Of a DNA stretch of 36,119 nucleotides, positions 8,023-16,294 are shown piece by piece. This DNA is from an uncultured Acidimicrobiaceae bacterium (lineage in GTDB: Bacteria > Actinomycetota > Acidimicrobiia > Acidimicrobiales > RAAP-2), in contig CAITPI010000020.1 in NCBI GenBank assembly GCA_903894295.1, forward strand, positions 1-36,119, given 5' to 3'. Each line of letters opens with the position of its first letter. Positions within the stretch are counted from its first letter, which is position 1. The position numbers and the translations under genes were made by a program. Under the pieces are notes generated by a model. It saw nothing but the letters and a program-made list of their open reading frames with translations. It was not told the origin of the DNA and did no database searches.

Positions 8023-8313
8023 GTGGCTCTGATGTGGAACCGCACTGTTGATTGGGACAATGGCGACTGGCGCCAGATGGCGGCCTGCCGGACAACCGAA
8101 CCCGAGTTGTTCTTCCCCGTCGGATCGACCGGCCTCGCCGTGGACCAGATCGAGGCGGCCAAGAAGGTCTGCGGAAACTGCGAAGCACTGAGCCCCTGCC
8201 TCGACTTTGCCCTCGCCACCAACCAGGAATCTGGCGTGTGGGGCGGAACGTCCGAAGACGAGCGACGCAAGCTGCGCAAGCAGTGGTTGGCGGCCCGTCG
8301 TCGCGCCTCCTGA
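8023..8313 (+). CDS. whiB1: WhiB-family iron-sulfur transcriptional regulator (WhiB1-like)
   Basis: 96 aa. The four cluster-binding cysteines are Cys22, Cys50, Cys53 and Cys59 (C...CGNCEALSPC), followed by the GVWGG turn (71-75) and a basic tail (RRKLRKQW...ARRR) for DNA or sigma-factor contact. WhiB proteins bind a [4Fe-4S] cluster and the sigma-A C-terminal region; WhiB1 of mycobacteria is NO-sensitive and essential. GTG 8023 is the start, with TGAGG about 7 nt upstream. The PELFFPVG motif and the convergent pdtaS neighbour match the Rv3219-Rv3220c arrangement of M. tuberculosis, which supports the WhiB1 assignment over other Wbl types. Confidence 0.92.
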   Translation: MALMWNRTVDWDNGDWRQMAACRTTEPELFFPVGSTGLAVDQIEAAKKVCGNCEALSPCLDFALATNQESGVWGGTSEDERRKLRKQWLAARRRAS

Positions 8314-8330
8314 GCGTCGCCCACTCCTCC

Positions 8331-8396
8331 ACCGGCCATCCGGCCGGTTCGTAGCTGCCCGGCTTTCCGGGCCTCGTCGGTCCTGACCGGGGTCAG
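8331..8396. terminator. Three successive hairpins between convergent whiB1 and pdtaS
   Basis: Hairpin 1 is ACCGGCC-ATCC-GGCCGGT (8331-8348). Hairpin 2 is GCCCGG-CTTT-CCGGGC (8357-8372). Hairpin 3 is CTGACC-GG-GGTCAG (8383-8396), overlapping the pdtaS stop. All have perfect stems. They probably block read-through in both directions. Confidence 0.65.
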
Positions 8397-9940
8397 ACGA
8401 TCCGGCGGACTTCGGGGATCGGCATCTCGATGTTGACGCAGGTGCCGAACGGAGGTTCGGACGATCCCCGGCTCATCACGATGGTTCCCTCGAGTTGGCT
8501 GCGCACAAGGTCCCGCACGATGGCCAACCCGAGGCTCGCCGTGTCCTCGATGTCAAACCCTTCAGGCAGGCCCCGGCCGTCATCGATCACGGCCAGTCGC
8601 AGCGTGCTGGCGTTGTGCTCAAGCTGAACCCGGACATGACCGTGGTGTTCGGCTGAACCCGTTCCCGTCGAAGCGTCCATCCGGCTCCCCTCGGAACCGT
8701 CGCCCGCCACAAAGGCGTGTTCGATGGCGTTCTGGAGCAACTCGGCCAGGACAACCGCCAGTGGCGTTGCCACCTCGGCCGGAACGTCCCCAAGGTCGCC
8801 TTCCACCGCGAGCTCGAGATGCCGGTCCACCACGACGGAATCCTCGGCCATCCGGATCAGGGCGGTGACGATCTCGCCGAAGGGAACCTGGTCGCTCGGG
8901 TCCCGGGACAGGATCTCGTGCACGATGGCGATCGAGCGGACCCGACGCTCCGCCTCGAACAGGGCCAGGCGGCCCTCGCCGGGGTCCAGACGTCGGGCCT
9001 GGAGACGCAGCAGGGCCGAGATCGTCTGCAGGTTGTTCTTGACCCGGTGGTGGACCTCCCGGATGGCGGCGTCCTTGGACAGCAGCAGACGATCGAGGCG
9101 CCGGACGTCGGTGACGTCCCGCAAGAGGACCAGACAGCCGGTGACAATCCGGTCTTCGAGCAGCGGGATGCAGTGCAGCACGACCGAGACATCGGGCCGG
9201 CGTTCAACTTCCTCCACCACCGGCAGCGCACTCACGAGCGCCCACTCGATGGCCGACTCCTCGATCCCGAGGTCATTCAGGCGCCGACCTTCCACCTGGG
9301 AGTACATCCCCATCCGGTGCAGGGCGTTCACCGCATTGGGTGAGGCGTAGCGGACCCGACCTTCGGCATCGACCAGGATGACGCCGTCACCCACCCGGGG
9401 GGCCTCTTCGGCGGCCATCTCTTCGGTGGGGAAGGGAAAAGCCCCCTCGGCCACCATGATGGCGAAACGGTTGAACACGTCCCGGTAGGTCCGCTCCAGA
9501 TGGCCCGGCCGACGGCCGATGCCGGTCGACAGGCGGGTCAGGACCGCGACGACCTGGTCCTCGAGGCGAACCGGAATGCAGTGGAGACGGAGCGGGTCCT
9601 GGCCGGGATCGAGAACGATCTCCCCCCGCAGTGACGTCCCTCCGTTGAACGTCGCCATGACGAGCGGCCAGGTGGCTTGATCCACCAGTTGGCCGACCAG
9701 GTCCTGCTCCACCACCGTCGAGCTGTTGCTGGGCCGCATCTGGCCCAGGACCACCAGTTCGGAGCCGGACACGCCGGCGTTGGGAGATTCCGGGTTGACC
9801 CGGACGGGAGCCAACAGCACGAGGTCGGAGAAGGAGAGGTCGGCCAGAATGCCCCAGGTTCCGAGCAGGCCCTGGAGATGAAGCAACTGCTCGTCGGACA
9901 GGTCGACCCGCTCGAAGGCCAGTTCGGCCGGCGTGGCCAC
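8393..9940 (-). CDS. pdtaS: Sensor histidine kinase, PdtaS type
   Basis: 515 aa, soluble. An N-terminal GAF-like domain (about 1-165) is followed by a PAS-like domain (about 180-285), a HisKA_2 dimerisation domain with REVHHRVKNNLQTISALLRL (His297/298), and an HATPase domain with ELLQNAIEHAF and DDGRGLP. In mycobacteria PdtaS phosphorylates PdtaR, an ANTAR RNA-binding regulator, and has been linked to c-di-GMP, copper and NO sensing. No pdtaR lies in this window. GTG 9940 is 1 nt from the stop of the upstream PHP gene, so they are cotranscribed. A low-complexity loop (GDGSEGSRMDASTGTGSAEH) interrupts the ATPase domain between the N-box and the next strand. Confidence 0.92.
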   Translation of the reverse strand: MATPAELAFERVDLSDEQLLHLQGLLGTWGILADLSFSDLVLLAPVRVNPESPNAGVSGSELVVLGQMRPSNSSTVVEQDLVGQLVDQATWPLVMATFNGGTSLRGEIVLDPGQDPLRLHCIPVRLEDQVVAVLTRLSTGIGRRPGHLERTYRDVFNRFAIMVAEGAFPFPTEEMAAEEAPRVGDGVILVDAEGRVRYASPNAVNALHRMGMYSQVEGRRLNDLGIEESAIEWALVSALPVVEEVERRPDVSVVLHCIPLLEDRIVTGCLVLLRDVTDVRRLDRLLLSKDAAIREVHHRVKNNLQTISALLRLQARRLDPGEGRLALFEAERRVRSIAIVHEILSRDPSDQVPFGEIVTALIRMAEDSVVVDRHLELAVEGDLGDVPAEVATPLAVVLAELLQNAIEHAFVAGDGSEGSRMDASTGTGSAEHHGHVRVQLEHNASTLRLAVIDDGRGLPEGFDIEDTASLGLAIVRDLVRSQLEGTIVMSRGSSEPPFGTCVNIEMPIPEVRRIV

Positions 9941-9941
9941 G

Positions 9942-10844
9942 TCAGTCGCCCGCGACCTGGCCGGAAGGGGCTGCCTCCTCCACCGGCACGGCGTAGCCCT
10001 TCCGTTGGTGGTAGCCCTGCAGGTTCACCACGCCGGCGTTGTTCAGGAGCGACCGCAGATCTCCCGCCCGGTCGGCCACGTCAGGCAGCGAGTGGGCATC
10101 CGAGGCCGTGGTCAGTGGCACCCCGGCGTCGACAAAGCGGCGGAGCAGGGGCGGGGCCGGATACTCCTCGCCCACCGGCTTGCGCCAACCGGCCGACGAG
10201 ACCTCGGCTGCCATGCCGGACTTCACCGCCGCCTCGGTGATGCGGTCGTAGAACTCGTCGGGCACCTTGGGACGGCGACCGGCGATCTTGACCAGGTCGG
10301 GATGGGCGAAGACGTCGCACACGCCCGAAGCGCCAAGTTCCTCCATGGCCCGGGTGTACTCGTCCCAGACCTGGTCGATGTCCCGGACGTCCCACTCGGC
10401 CAGGACCAGCGGGTCGCTCAACACATCGAAGCGCCAGGTACCCATCCAGTGCACCGAACCGAGCAGCACGTCAAAGGGGTAGCCGGCGAGGAGCCCTTCC
10501 ACCTGGTCCATCCGGTCCTCGTAGTAGTCGACCTCGAGGCCCAACACCACCGGGAGCCCTTCCTTCTTCACCGCTTCGACGACCTCGACGTAGGCATCGA
10601 GGTCGACGGTGGCGTGATGGTCCCAGTAGGCCGCCATGCCCGGCCGGAGGTGGTCACCATCGAGTTCGTCCCAGAACCCTCCGAGCAGGTCCCGGGCCTG
10701 GGTGAAGCGGAACAGGTGCTCGGTGACGGCAATCTCGTGAACGCCCGCCGCCTTGGCCCGGTCGCAGTAGGCGGCCACCTGCTCCACGGTCGCTTCGACC
10801 TCGTGCTGGGAGTGGGGCCACAGGTGGAGGTGGTAGTCCAACAC
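9942..10844 (-). CDS. PHP-domain phosphoesterase (histidinol-phosphatase-like)
   Basis: 300 aa. Metal-ligand motifs of the PHP superfamily are visible: HLH at 5-7, TEH near residue 41, GLEVDYYED near 102, GSVHWM near 130, FAHPDLVK near 180, and ASDAHS near 248. Family members are metal-dependent phosphoesterases; HisK-type histidinol phosphatases are the closest named group. No his genes are nearby, so that substrate is not supported by context. GTG 10844 has AAAGGA about 12 nt upstream. It is directly followed by pdtaS with a 1-nt gap, so the two proteins may share regulation. Confidence 0.85.
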   Translation of the reverse strand: MLDYHLHLWPHSQHEVEATVEQVAAYCDRAKAAGVHEIAVTEHLFRFTQARDLLGGFWDELDGDHLRPGMAAYWDHHATVDLDAYVEVVEAVKKEGLPVVLGLEVDYYEDRMDQVEGLLAGYPFDVLLGSVHWMGTWRFDVLSDPLVLAEWDVRDIDQVWDEYTRAMEELGASGVCDVFAHPDLVKIAGRRPKVPDEFYDRITEAAVKSGMAAEVSSAGWRKPVGEEYPAPPLLRRFVDAGVPLTTASDAHSLPDVADRAGDLRSLLNNAGVVNLQGYHQRKGYAVPVEEAAPSGQVAGD

Positions 10845-10901
10845 TTGGCGGTGGGTCCTTTCGGGGACGTGTGGGCGGATCTTCCCGTCGCCCGGATCCC
10901 T

Positions 10902-10916
10902 GACGGCGCCGCCGTC
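10902..10916 (-). terminator. Hairpin downstream of the O-methyltransferase gene
   Basis: GACGGC-GCC-GCCGTC is a perfect 6-bp stem with a 3-nt loop, 19 nt past the methyltransferase stop and before the PHP start. It may separate the two units. No T-run is visible. Confidence 0.4.
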
Positions 10917-10934
10917 CGGTTTCGGGTTGGTGGG

Positions 10935-11576
10935 TCAGGCGTGCCGGATCAGCGTAACCCCGTCGCGCACCGTGGTCTGCACGACGACCACACGGGGATC
11001 GGTGGCCAACATGTCGTTGAAGTGCCGCAGGGCGACCGTATCGGGATGCTGGTCGTCAGGGTCTTCGAGTCGTCCGCTCCAGAGCGTGTTGTCGGCCACC
11101 ATCAGTCCCCGGGGAGCCAGTTTGGGGAGGAGTGTCTCGTAGTACGCCGGATAGGCCGACTTGTCGGCATCGAGGAAGATGAGGTCGAAGGGACCAGGAA
11201 GACGCTCGATGGTCCGGCGGGCCGGGCCTTCCACCACTTCGATGCAGTCCGCATAGGGGCTGAGGGCGATGTGGCGGCGGGCGAAGGCGGCGTGCACCGG
11301 GTCGATTTCGCAGGTGACGATGCGGCCGCCGGGCGCCAGGCCGGCCGCCATCGCCAGCGAGGAGTAGCCGCCAAAGGTTCCGATCTCCAACACCGAAGTC
11401 GCCCCCAGGGCAAAGGTCAGCAACTCGAGAAAGCGGCCTTCGAGGCGACCCACCATCATGTGGGGGCTGGCCAGGGTGACCGTCAACTCCCCGGCGAGCG
11501 CCTCGAGATGGGGTGGCATCGGCGTCGTGTGAACCGTGGCATACGCCTCGATCTCGGGATCCACGATGTCGGCCAT
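10935..11576 (-). CDS. SAM-dependent O-methyltransferase (Methyltransf_3 / catechol O-MT-like)
   Basis: 213 aa, a normal length for the family. The SAM-binding loop is LEIGTFGGYSS (63-73), the acidic residue for ribose is in TCEIDP (88-92), and metal-binding LDADK (135-139) and ADN (161-163) are followed by TLWSGRL. Enzymes of this group methylate hydroxyls of small aromatic molecules using a divalent cation. The substrate is unknown. ATG 11576 has no Shine-Dalgarno sequence, but TAGATT lies exactly 6 nt upstream, fitting a leaderless transcript. It diverges from the FMN reductase gene across 180 bp. Confidence 0.92.
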   Translation of the reverse strand: MADIVDPEIEAYATVHTTPMPPHLEALAGELTVTLASPHMMVGRLEGRFLELLTFALGATSVLEIGTFGGYSSLAMAAGLAPGGRIVTCEIDPVHAAFARRHIALSPYADCIEVVEGPARRTIERLPGPFDLIFLDADKSAYPAYYETLLPKLAPRGLMVADNTLWSGRLEDPDDQHPDTVALRHFNDMLATDPRVVVVQTTVRDGVTLIRHA

Positions 11577-11582
11577 GACCCC

Positions 11583-11588
11583 AATCTA
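11583..11588 (-). promoter_or_regulatory. -10 box (TAGATT) of a probable leaderless O-methyltransferase mRNA
   Basis: On the minus strand TAGATT is followed by GGGGTC and then ATG (11576). The 6-nt spacing places the transcription start at or next to the initiation codon. Confidence 0.6.
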
Positions 11589-11756
11589 GACACTTCCACT
11601 CTCCGGCCCGAGGCCACCGGGGAAGGTGAGACGCCAGGCCGGAGTCCCGAACGGGTCCCCAGGACCTCCCGGTAAGGTGGTTGTGCAGTCAAACAAAAGG
11701 TCCGTCCGCCTGACGGTGGGCCGGCGCCGAACCCAAGTCTCCCGGAAGGATCCGTC

Positions 11757-12332
11757 ATGTCACTCCCCCGCCTCGCAGTGGTCGTCGGCAGTACCCGGCC
11801 CGGACGGGCCGCGCTTCCCCTGGCCGAATGGATTGCCCAGATCGCACGGGACCACGGTGGCTTCGAGGTCGAGCTGGTGGACCTGGCCGACGTTGACCTT
11901 CCGCTGTTCAACGAGCCCCGCCACCCGATCCTCAAGCAGTACGAGTACGACTACACCAAGCGGTGGTCGGCCATCGTGGACGCCGCCGATGCCTTCGTGA
12001 TGGTCTCCCCCGAGTACAACCACGGCATTACCGCCGTGCTGAAGAACGCCATCGACTACCTCCACTCGGAGTGGGCCTACAAGGCAGTCGGCATCCTGAG
12101 CTACGGCGGCGTGGCCGCCGGCACCCGGTCGGCCGCCATGCTGAAGCAGGTGCTGGCCCCGCTCAAGATGGTGCCCACCGTGGCTTCGGTCTCGCTCCCC
12201 TTCTTCCAGCAGTTCATCGTGGACGGCGTGGTCAAGCCCAACACCGAGATGACCACGGCCGCCAACGCCATGCTCGACGAGTTGGCCCACTGGACCAAGG
12301 CCCTCAAGACCCTTCGCGCCGCCGACGCCTGA
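11757..12332 (+). CDS. NAD(P)H-dependent FMN reductase (flavodoxin-like fold)
   Basis: 191 aa. The phosphate-binding loop GSTRPGR (11-17) and the flavin-contact motif SPEYNHG (84-90) identify the NADPH-dependent FMN reductase family. A following YGGVAAGTRS block is also typical. Such enzymes reduce FMN, quinones or azo compounds. GGAAGGA (11744-11750) lies 6 nt before ATG 11757. A possible -10 box TAAGGT sits at 11673-11678. The gene stands alone, diverging from the methyltransferase and converging on the ArsA-like pair. Confidence 0.93.
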   Translation: MSLPRLAVVVGSTRPGRAALPLAEWIAQIARDHGGFEVELVDLADVDLPLFNEPRHPILKQYEYDYTKRWSAIVDAADAFVMVSPEYNHGITAVLKNAIDYLHSEWAYKAVGILSYGGVAAGTRSAAMLKQVLAPLKMVPTVASVSLPFFQQFIVDGVVKPNTEMTTAANAMLDELAHWTKALKTLRAADA

Positions 12333-12365
12333 GCCCGTGGCCGCTCCGGGAGGGGCTCCTTGGTC

Positions 12366-13556
12366 CTACTCCCAGATCTGCTCGCCGAGGCGGTAGAGAC
12401 CGCCGAGATCGTGGATCTCGGTGTCGAAGAACGGCACGCTCACCATCACTTCCGGGGCCACCGAAAGTTCGTCCCGCTCTTCGGCCTCCCGGAGGGCGAC
12501 GGTCTGGAAGTTCAGGAAACTGGCCGAGATCTCCTTCAGCACCCGGGTCACCTGGGCACTGTCCCGAAGGGGCTCGTGGGCCGGGCCCATGCGCTCGGAC
12601 AGCAGACCGCCCAACTCGCCGGCCTGCTCGGCCATGGTGTGGGCCGCATCGGCCGCCTCCGATCCCCGGAGATACTCGGGGAGGACCTTGTTCATCACCA
12701 TCGCTCCGAGATGGAGATGCCGGCTGGTCAACTCCTGGGCGAAGAACTCCGCTTCACGCAGCGGAACCGACTCGAGGGTCGAAACGACAAGGAACGTTGT
12801 CCGACGGTCGGCCAGAAGACGGCCGACCGCCCGGGACCGCTCGACAAATCCGTCGTACATGGTCTGGAACAGGATGAAGAATTCGGAGATGTCACCGAGA
12901 AACTCGGTGCCGAGAATCCGGTCGGCAATCTGGTAGAAGGGCTTGGTGGCCACGTTCACCAGCCGTGACCGGTACGGCATGATCAGCCACCGCAAGAGCC
13001 GGGACGAGAAGAAGTCCGCCATCCGTTCCGGGGCGTCGAGGAAGTCGAGCGCGTTGCGGGTCGGCGGAGTGTCCACCACGATGAGGTCGTAGCGGCCTTC
13101 CGAATGGATCTCGTACAGTCGCTCCATGGCGATGTAGTCATGGCTCTGGATGAACCGCCCGGAGATGTTCTGATAGAGCGGGTTGGCCAGGATCTCGTCG
13201 CGGGTGGCCTCGTCGGGGGCGTGGCGGGCGATGAGGTCGTCCCAGGACTGCTTGGTGTCGAGCATGGCCACCCAGAGTTCGCCCCGCGACTTCAGTCCCG
13301 CCTCGGCAAACGCCTCGTCGGGCACCCGGTGTTCCTTGTTGCCGATACCGGTCAAACCGAGTGCGGTGGCCAGCCGACGGGCCGGATCCACGGTCAGCAC
13401 CAGTACCTTGCCCCCGTGTTTCACCGCCGCCATCACTCCGGCGGCCGCGGCCGTTGTGGTTTTGCCCACCCCGCCCGGCCCACACGCCACCATGATCTCC
13501 CGGGTGGCCAGCAGGCGTTCCAGGGAAGGTCGTTCGGAGGCTTCGGTCGGCGCCAT
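12366..13556 (-). CDS. ArsA-family ATPase, second gene of a pair
   Basis: 396 aa. The deviant P-loop GPGGVGKTT (26-34), a switch-I-like LTVDPARRLA near 54, and the Walker-B-like LIVVDTPPTRNALDFLD near 158 place it in the ArsA/Get3 group. Arsenic genes are absent, and the ArsA arsenite-binding cysteines are not evident. Known relatives are the paired mycobacterial ATPases Rv3679/Rv3680. Its ATG overlaps the upstream stop by one base (TGATG), so the pair is translationally coupled and probably forms a heteromeric complex (inference). The role is unknown; Get3-like handling of membrane proteins or anion transport are options. It converges on the FMN reductase gene. Confidence 0.9.
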   Translation of the reverse strand: MAPTEASERPSLERLLATREIMVACGPGGVGKTTTAAAAGVMAAVKHGGKVLVLTVDPARRLATALGLTGIGNKEHRVPDEAFAEAGLKSRGELWVAMLDTKQSWDDLIARHAPDEATRDEILANPLYQNISGRFIQSHDYIAMERLYEIHSEGRYDLIVVDTPPTRNALDFLDAPERMADFFSSRLLRWLIMPYRSRLVNVATKPFYQIADRILGTEFLGDISEFFILFQTMYDGFVERSRAVGRLLADRRTTFLVVSTLESVPLREAEFFAQELTSRHLHLGAMVMNKVLPEYLRGSEAADAAHTMAEQAGELGGLLSERMGPAHEPLRDSAQVTRVLKEISASFLNFQTVALREAEERDELSVAPEVMVSVPFFDTEIHDLGGLYRLGEQIWE

Positions 13557-14509
13557 CAGTAACCCAGCTCCTCGCCGAGCGACGTGGCGGTCTGACGGGT
13601 GGTCCGCAGCCCGTGGCTCCGGGTGAACAGGTAGGGCAGATAGAGCAACGGCACCGACGGGTCGATGGCCTCGCGTAGCCGGTCCAGGTGCACGGAGCGG
13701 GTGCGTCGGAGGGTGACCGCCAAACGGGCCGCCTCCAGCACCGGGGCGGTGTCGCTCCCCACCAACAACTCCAGTTCGGCGGCCACGTCAGGCCGGGTGA
13801 GGGTCTCGAACACTTCCTCTTCCTGGGTGCCGAAAAGTTCCGGGAGGACCCGGTTGACCACCACCGAGGCGAGGTTCACCGTGGTTTCGTTGCGAACCCG
13901 ACCGGCCAGTTCGATCGTTTCGGTGACCGGCATCTCCTCGGGCGTACAGACCGCCACCAGGCCGGTCTGGGCCGGATCGGTCAACATCTCGAGCATCCAG
14001 TCGGTCTGGTTCCGGATCAGGCCCACCTTGACCAGCGAGTTGACGGCCTGGGGAGCGGCCAGCAGTCCGACGATGTGACCGGAGGCCGTGGCGTCCACCA
14101 CCACCAGGTCGTAGTGGGCTTCGCGCACTTCGTAGCAGAGCTTGCCCACCACCAGGATCTCCCGGACCCCGGGGGCGGCCGAGGCGAGGAAGTCGAACGC
14201 CTTGGCCACCGGGCCGATCCGGCCGGCGAAGGGAACCCGGAGGTTGAGTCGGAGATACTCCTTCATCGCCTCCTCGGTGTCCATGGTCATGGCGAACAGC
14301 CCAGGGGAGACCTCACGCTCCTTGAACGCAGTCGGCGGGGACTCGAGCAGGCCCGCCACGTCACCCTTTCCGTCCACTTCGCACAGGAGCACCCGCTGGC
14401 CCCGGGATGCCGCCAGAAAGGCCAGCGACGTCGCCACCGACGTCTTGCCGACACCCCCCTTGCCCGTCACAAAGAGAAGTTTCTTGTCGAGGAGGTCGTT
14501 CATGGGCAA
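13556..14509 (-). CDS. ArsA-family ATPase, first gene of a pair
   Basis: 317 aa from TTG 14509, or 315 aa from ATG 14503. GGAGG lies 6 nt before the TTG but 12 nt before the ATG, so the TTG has the better ribosome-binding spacing. The N-terminus LLFVTGKGGVGKTS carries the P-loop with the signature lysine; YDLVVVDATASGHIVGLL is the Walker-B region. It is shorter than its partner and the two are only distantly alike, as in the mycobacterial Rv3679/Rv3680 pair. It lies 118 bp after DUF3107, with a GC-rich hairpin between them. Confidence 0.9.
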   Translation of the reverse strand: MPMNDLLDKKLLFVTGKGGVGKTSVATSLAFLAASRGQRVLLCEVDGKGDVAGLLESPPTAFKEREVSPGLFAMTMDTEEAMKEYLRLNLRVPFAGRIGPVAKAFDFLASAAPGVREILVVGKLCYEVREAHYDLVVVDATASGHIVGLLAAPQAVNSLVKVGLIRNQTDWMLEMLTDPAQTGLVAVCTPEEMPVTETIELAGRVRNETTVNLASVVVNRVLPELFGTQEEEVFETLTRPDVAAELELLVGSDTAPVLEAARLAVTLRRTRSVHLDRLREAIDPSVPLLYLPYLFTRSHGLRTTRQTATSLGEELGY

Positions 14510-14599
14510 CGCCGGCCTCCCCCCGGCATGGAGAACCGGGCGACGGAACAGAACCGCCGGGGCTCAAGGGACCCGGTATCCGGGGAGAGCCCCCGCCTT

Positions 14600-14615
14600 C
14601 CGGCCGTCCGGCCGG
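14600..14615 (-). terminator. Hairpin after DUF3107
   Basis: CCGGCC-GTCC-GGCCGG is a perfect 6-bp stem with a 4-nt loop, 12 nt past the DUF3107 stop and before the ArsA-like pair. It may attenuate or end transcription. Confidence 0.45.
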
Positions 14616-14627
14616 ACCCGACCGGGA

Positions 14628-14864
14628 TCACGAAATCCCGAGACCCACCTGGCGGTCCGACTTCGGTGGATCGAGCTCCACATAGGCAACCTTGCCCACA
14701 GGAACACCGACCTGACGACCGCGACGGTCCGTCAGCCAGAGAATGGTGCCTTCGGTCCCGAGGGCCGACTCGATGTCCGAGAGCACCTTGGCCCGGTCAG
14801 CATCGTCGGGCAGTTCAACGTCGAGTTCTTTCATCGACTGCACGATCCCGATTCGAACTTCCAC
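14628..14864 (-). CDS. DUF3107 family small protein
   Basis: 78 aa. The start is GTG 14864, with GAAGGAG 7 nt upstream. The protein opens VEVRIGIVQSMKELDVELPD and has the DUF3107 pattern, including VGKVAYVELDP near the C-terminus. A longer open frame reaching 15077 is non-homologous upstream sequence. The family is small, actinobacterial and of unknown function; M. tuberculosis Rv3208A (TB9.4) is the named member. That gene lies near whiB1/pdtaS and a TetR gene in M. tuberculosis, and similar genes are in this window, so gene order is partly kept. Confidence 0.92.
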   Translation of the reverse strand: MEVRIGIVQSMKELDVELPDDADRAKVLSDIESALGTEGTILWLTDRRGRQVGVPVGKVAYVELDPPKSDRQVGLGIS

Positions 14865-15190
14865 CTGATCGCTCCTTCCATCTCGTACTCGGCCACCGAC
14901 CGACGCCTCCGACGATACAGGGTCTTGGTCCACCGACGACCACGCGGCCGTCCCGGAGAACCGGCAATGGACCGGCCGGGTCAGGTTCTGCGCACGTTCC
15001 CGGCCACCGCGCCGCCTTTGGGCCGTCCGGTCACCGGGACGGCGGGGCGCCAGGGTCGCGACACAGCGATGAGGCACACTGTTGGCATGGCAGTTGCCTC
15101 AACTCCAACTTCCCAAAGCCGGGAGACGGGCCCCGGACCCGACCGGGTGACAACGTGAAGACGGAACGTCAACTGGGCTGGGAAGCCACC
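14865..15190. other. Divergent intergenic region without a recognisable gene
   Basis: 326 bp between DUF3107 (-) and the HD-domain gene (+). I see no conserved protein, RNA or strong hairpin. A 23-codon frame starting at ATG 15087 has no ribosome-binding site and no recognised match. Promoters for both neighbours should lie here. Confidence 0.5.
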
Positions 15191-16261
15191 ATGTACGGCG
15201 GGGCGGTGCGGGACGGGGTCGTGCTCGCCCATGCCGGAGCCCTGCCGCCGCCCATCGAACCCCGGTGTCTCACCCGCCAGGAGCGCGAGACCTCGGCCTT
15301 GAAGGCCCTCGCCATCGGTGCCACCCAGGCGACCGGGGCCGGCCGCCGCCTCCGGCCGGAGGAGCCCGATCCCTGGCGGACCTGTTTTGAACGGGACCGG
15401 GACCGGATTCTCCATTCGAATGCCTTCCGGCGTCTGTCGGGCAAGACCCAGGTCTTCGTCTTCCCCGACGACCACCAGCGCACCCGGCTGACCCACGCCC
15501 TCGAAGTGGCCCAGGTGGCCTGCGCCGTAGCCCGGGCGGTCGGTGCCAACGTGGCCCTGACCGAGGCCATCGCCCTCGGTCACGACTGCGGACACGGGCC
15601 GGGAGGGCACGCCAGCGAGGATGCGTTCGACCTCTTCCTGCCCGGTGGCTACAACCATGCCGTCTGGGGGGCCGACGTCGTCCTCGCCCCACTCAATCTC
15701 TGCGCCGAAACCCTCGACGGGATCCGCCACCACTCGTGGTCCCTCCCGACCCCGACCACCCCGGAAGGGGTCATCGTCAGCTGGTCCGACCGGGCGGCCT
15801 ACAGCGCCCACGACCTCGAAGATGCCGTGTCGGCCGGGATCGTCCATCCGGACGAACTGCCGGCCCTGGTGAAGGAGACCCTCGGGGTCACCCGGTCCTC
15901 GCAGTTGCGGGCCCTGATCAATGCCCTGATCGGGTGCATCGGCGACACCGGGGTCATCGGCATGGACGAACGCCACGCCGCCGCCCTCGCCGAGCTCCGG
16001 TCCTTCAACTACCGGTACATCTACACCCGGCCCGACGCCGTGGCCCAGAGCGACGCCGTGATCAAGGTGATCTCGGCCCTGGTCGAGCACTTCGCGGAGC
16101 ACCCTGAGGGCCTCGCCGAGCGGGAGAACCTGCCCGAAAACCCCCTCCGGGCCGCCGTGACCTACGTGGCCGGAATGACCGACCGGTTCGCCTTCGACAC
16201 CGCCACCCGGCTCCTCAACTGGCCGGCCAGCGAACTGCCCCGGGGCATCGACAGCCCCTGA
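15191..16261 (+). CDS. dGTP triphosphohydrolase-like HD-domain protein
   Basis: 356 aa from ATG 15191, which has GGGAAG 5 nt upstream; GTG 15155 would add 12 residues but lacks a ribosome-binding site. Motifs run in dGTPase order: FERDRDRILHSNAFRRLSGKTQVF (about 66-90, shown for position), RTRLTHALEVAQ with His102, the HD pair His131-Asp132 in GHDCGHGPGGH, and a distal Asp in SDRAAYSAHDLED. These form the HD metal site. Relatives cleave dNTPs to nucleoside and tripolyphosphate and limit dNTP pools. This is the shorter 'dGTPase-like' type found in many Gram-positives, whose exact substrate is uncertain. Confidence 0.9.
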   Translation: MYGGAVRDGVVLAHAGALPPPIEPRCLTRQERETSALKALAIGATQATGAGRRLRPEEPDPWRTCFERDRDRILHSNAFRRLSGKTQVFVFPDDHQRTRLTHALEVAQVACAVARAVGANVALTEAIALGHDCGHGPGGHASEDAFDLFLPGGYNHAVWGADVVLAPLNLCAETLDGIRHHSWSLPTPTTPEGVIVSWSDRAAYSAHDLEDAVSAGIVHPDELPALVKETLGVTRSSQLRALINALIGCIGDTGVIGMDERHAAALAELRSFNYRYIYTRPDAVAQSDAVIKVISALVEHFAEHPEGLAERENLPENPLRAAVTYVAGMTDRFAFDTATRLLNWPASELPRGIDSP

Positions 16262-16294
16262 CGTCCCGTTCTTCCGACCCCTTCCATGGCCCGT

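Noticed and set aside
9933-11675. 580-codon plus-strand frame
   Set aside because: It is antisense to the PHP and O-methyltransferase genes, which have conserved motifs, and shows no domain of its own.
12331-12356. Terminator between the FMN reductase and the ArsA-like pair
   Set aside because: GAGCCC and GGGCTC could pair, but over a 14-nt or longer loop and overlapping the stop codon; not convincing.
15087-15158. 23-codon frame before the dGTPase-like gene as a leader peptide
   Set aside because: There is no -10 box at leaderless spacing and no ribosome-binding site, unlike the frame at 18525.
13688-15190. Very long N-terminal extension of the dGTPase-like frame
   Set aside because: The open frame runs antisense through the ArsA-like and DUF3107 genes; homology begins only near 15191. 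High GC makes such long shadow frames common.
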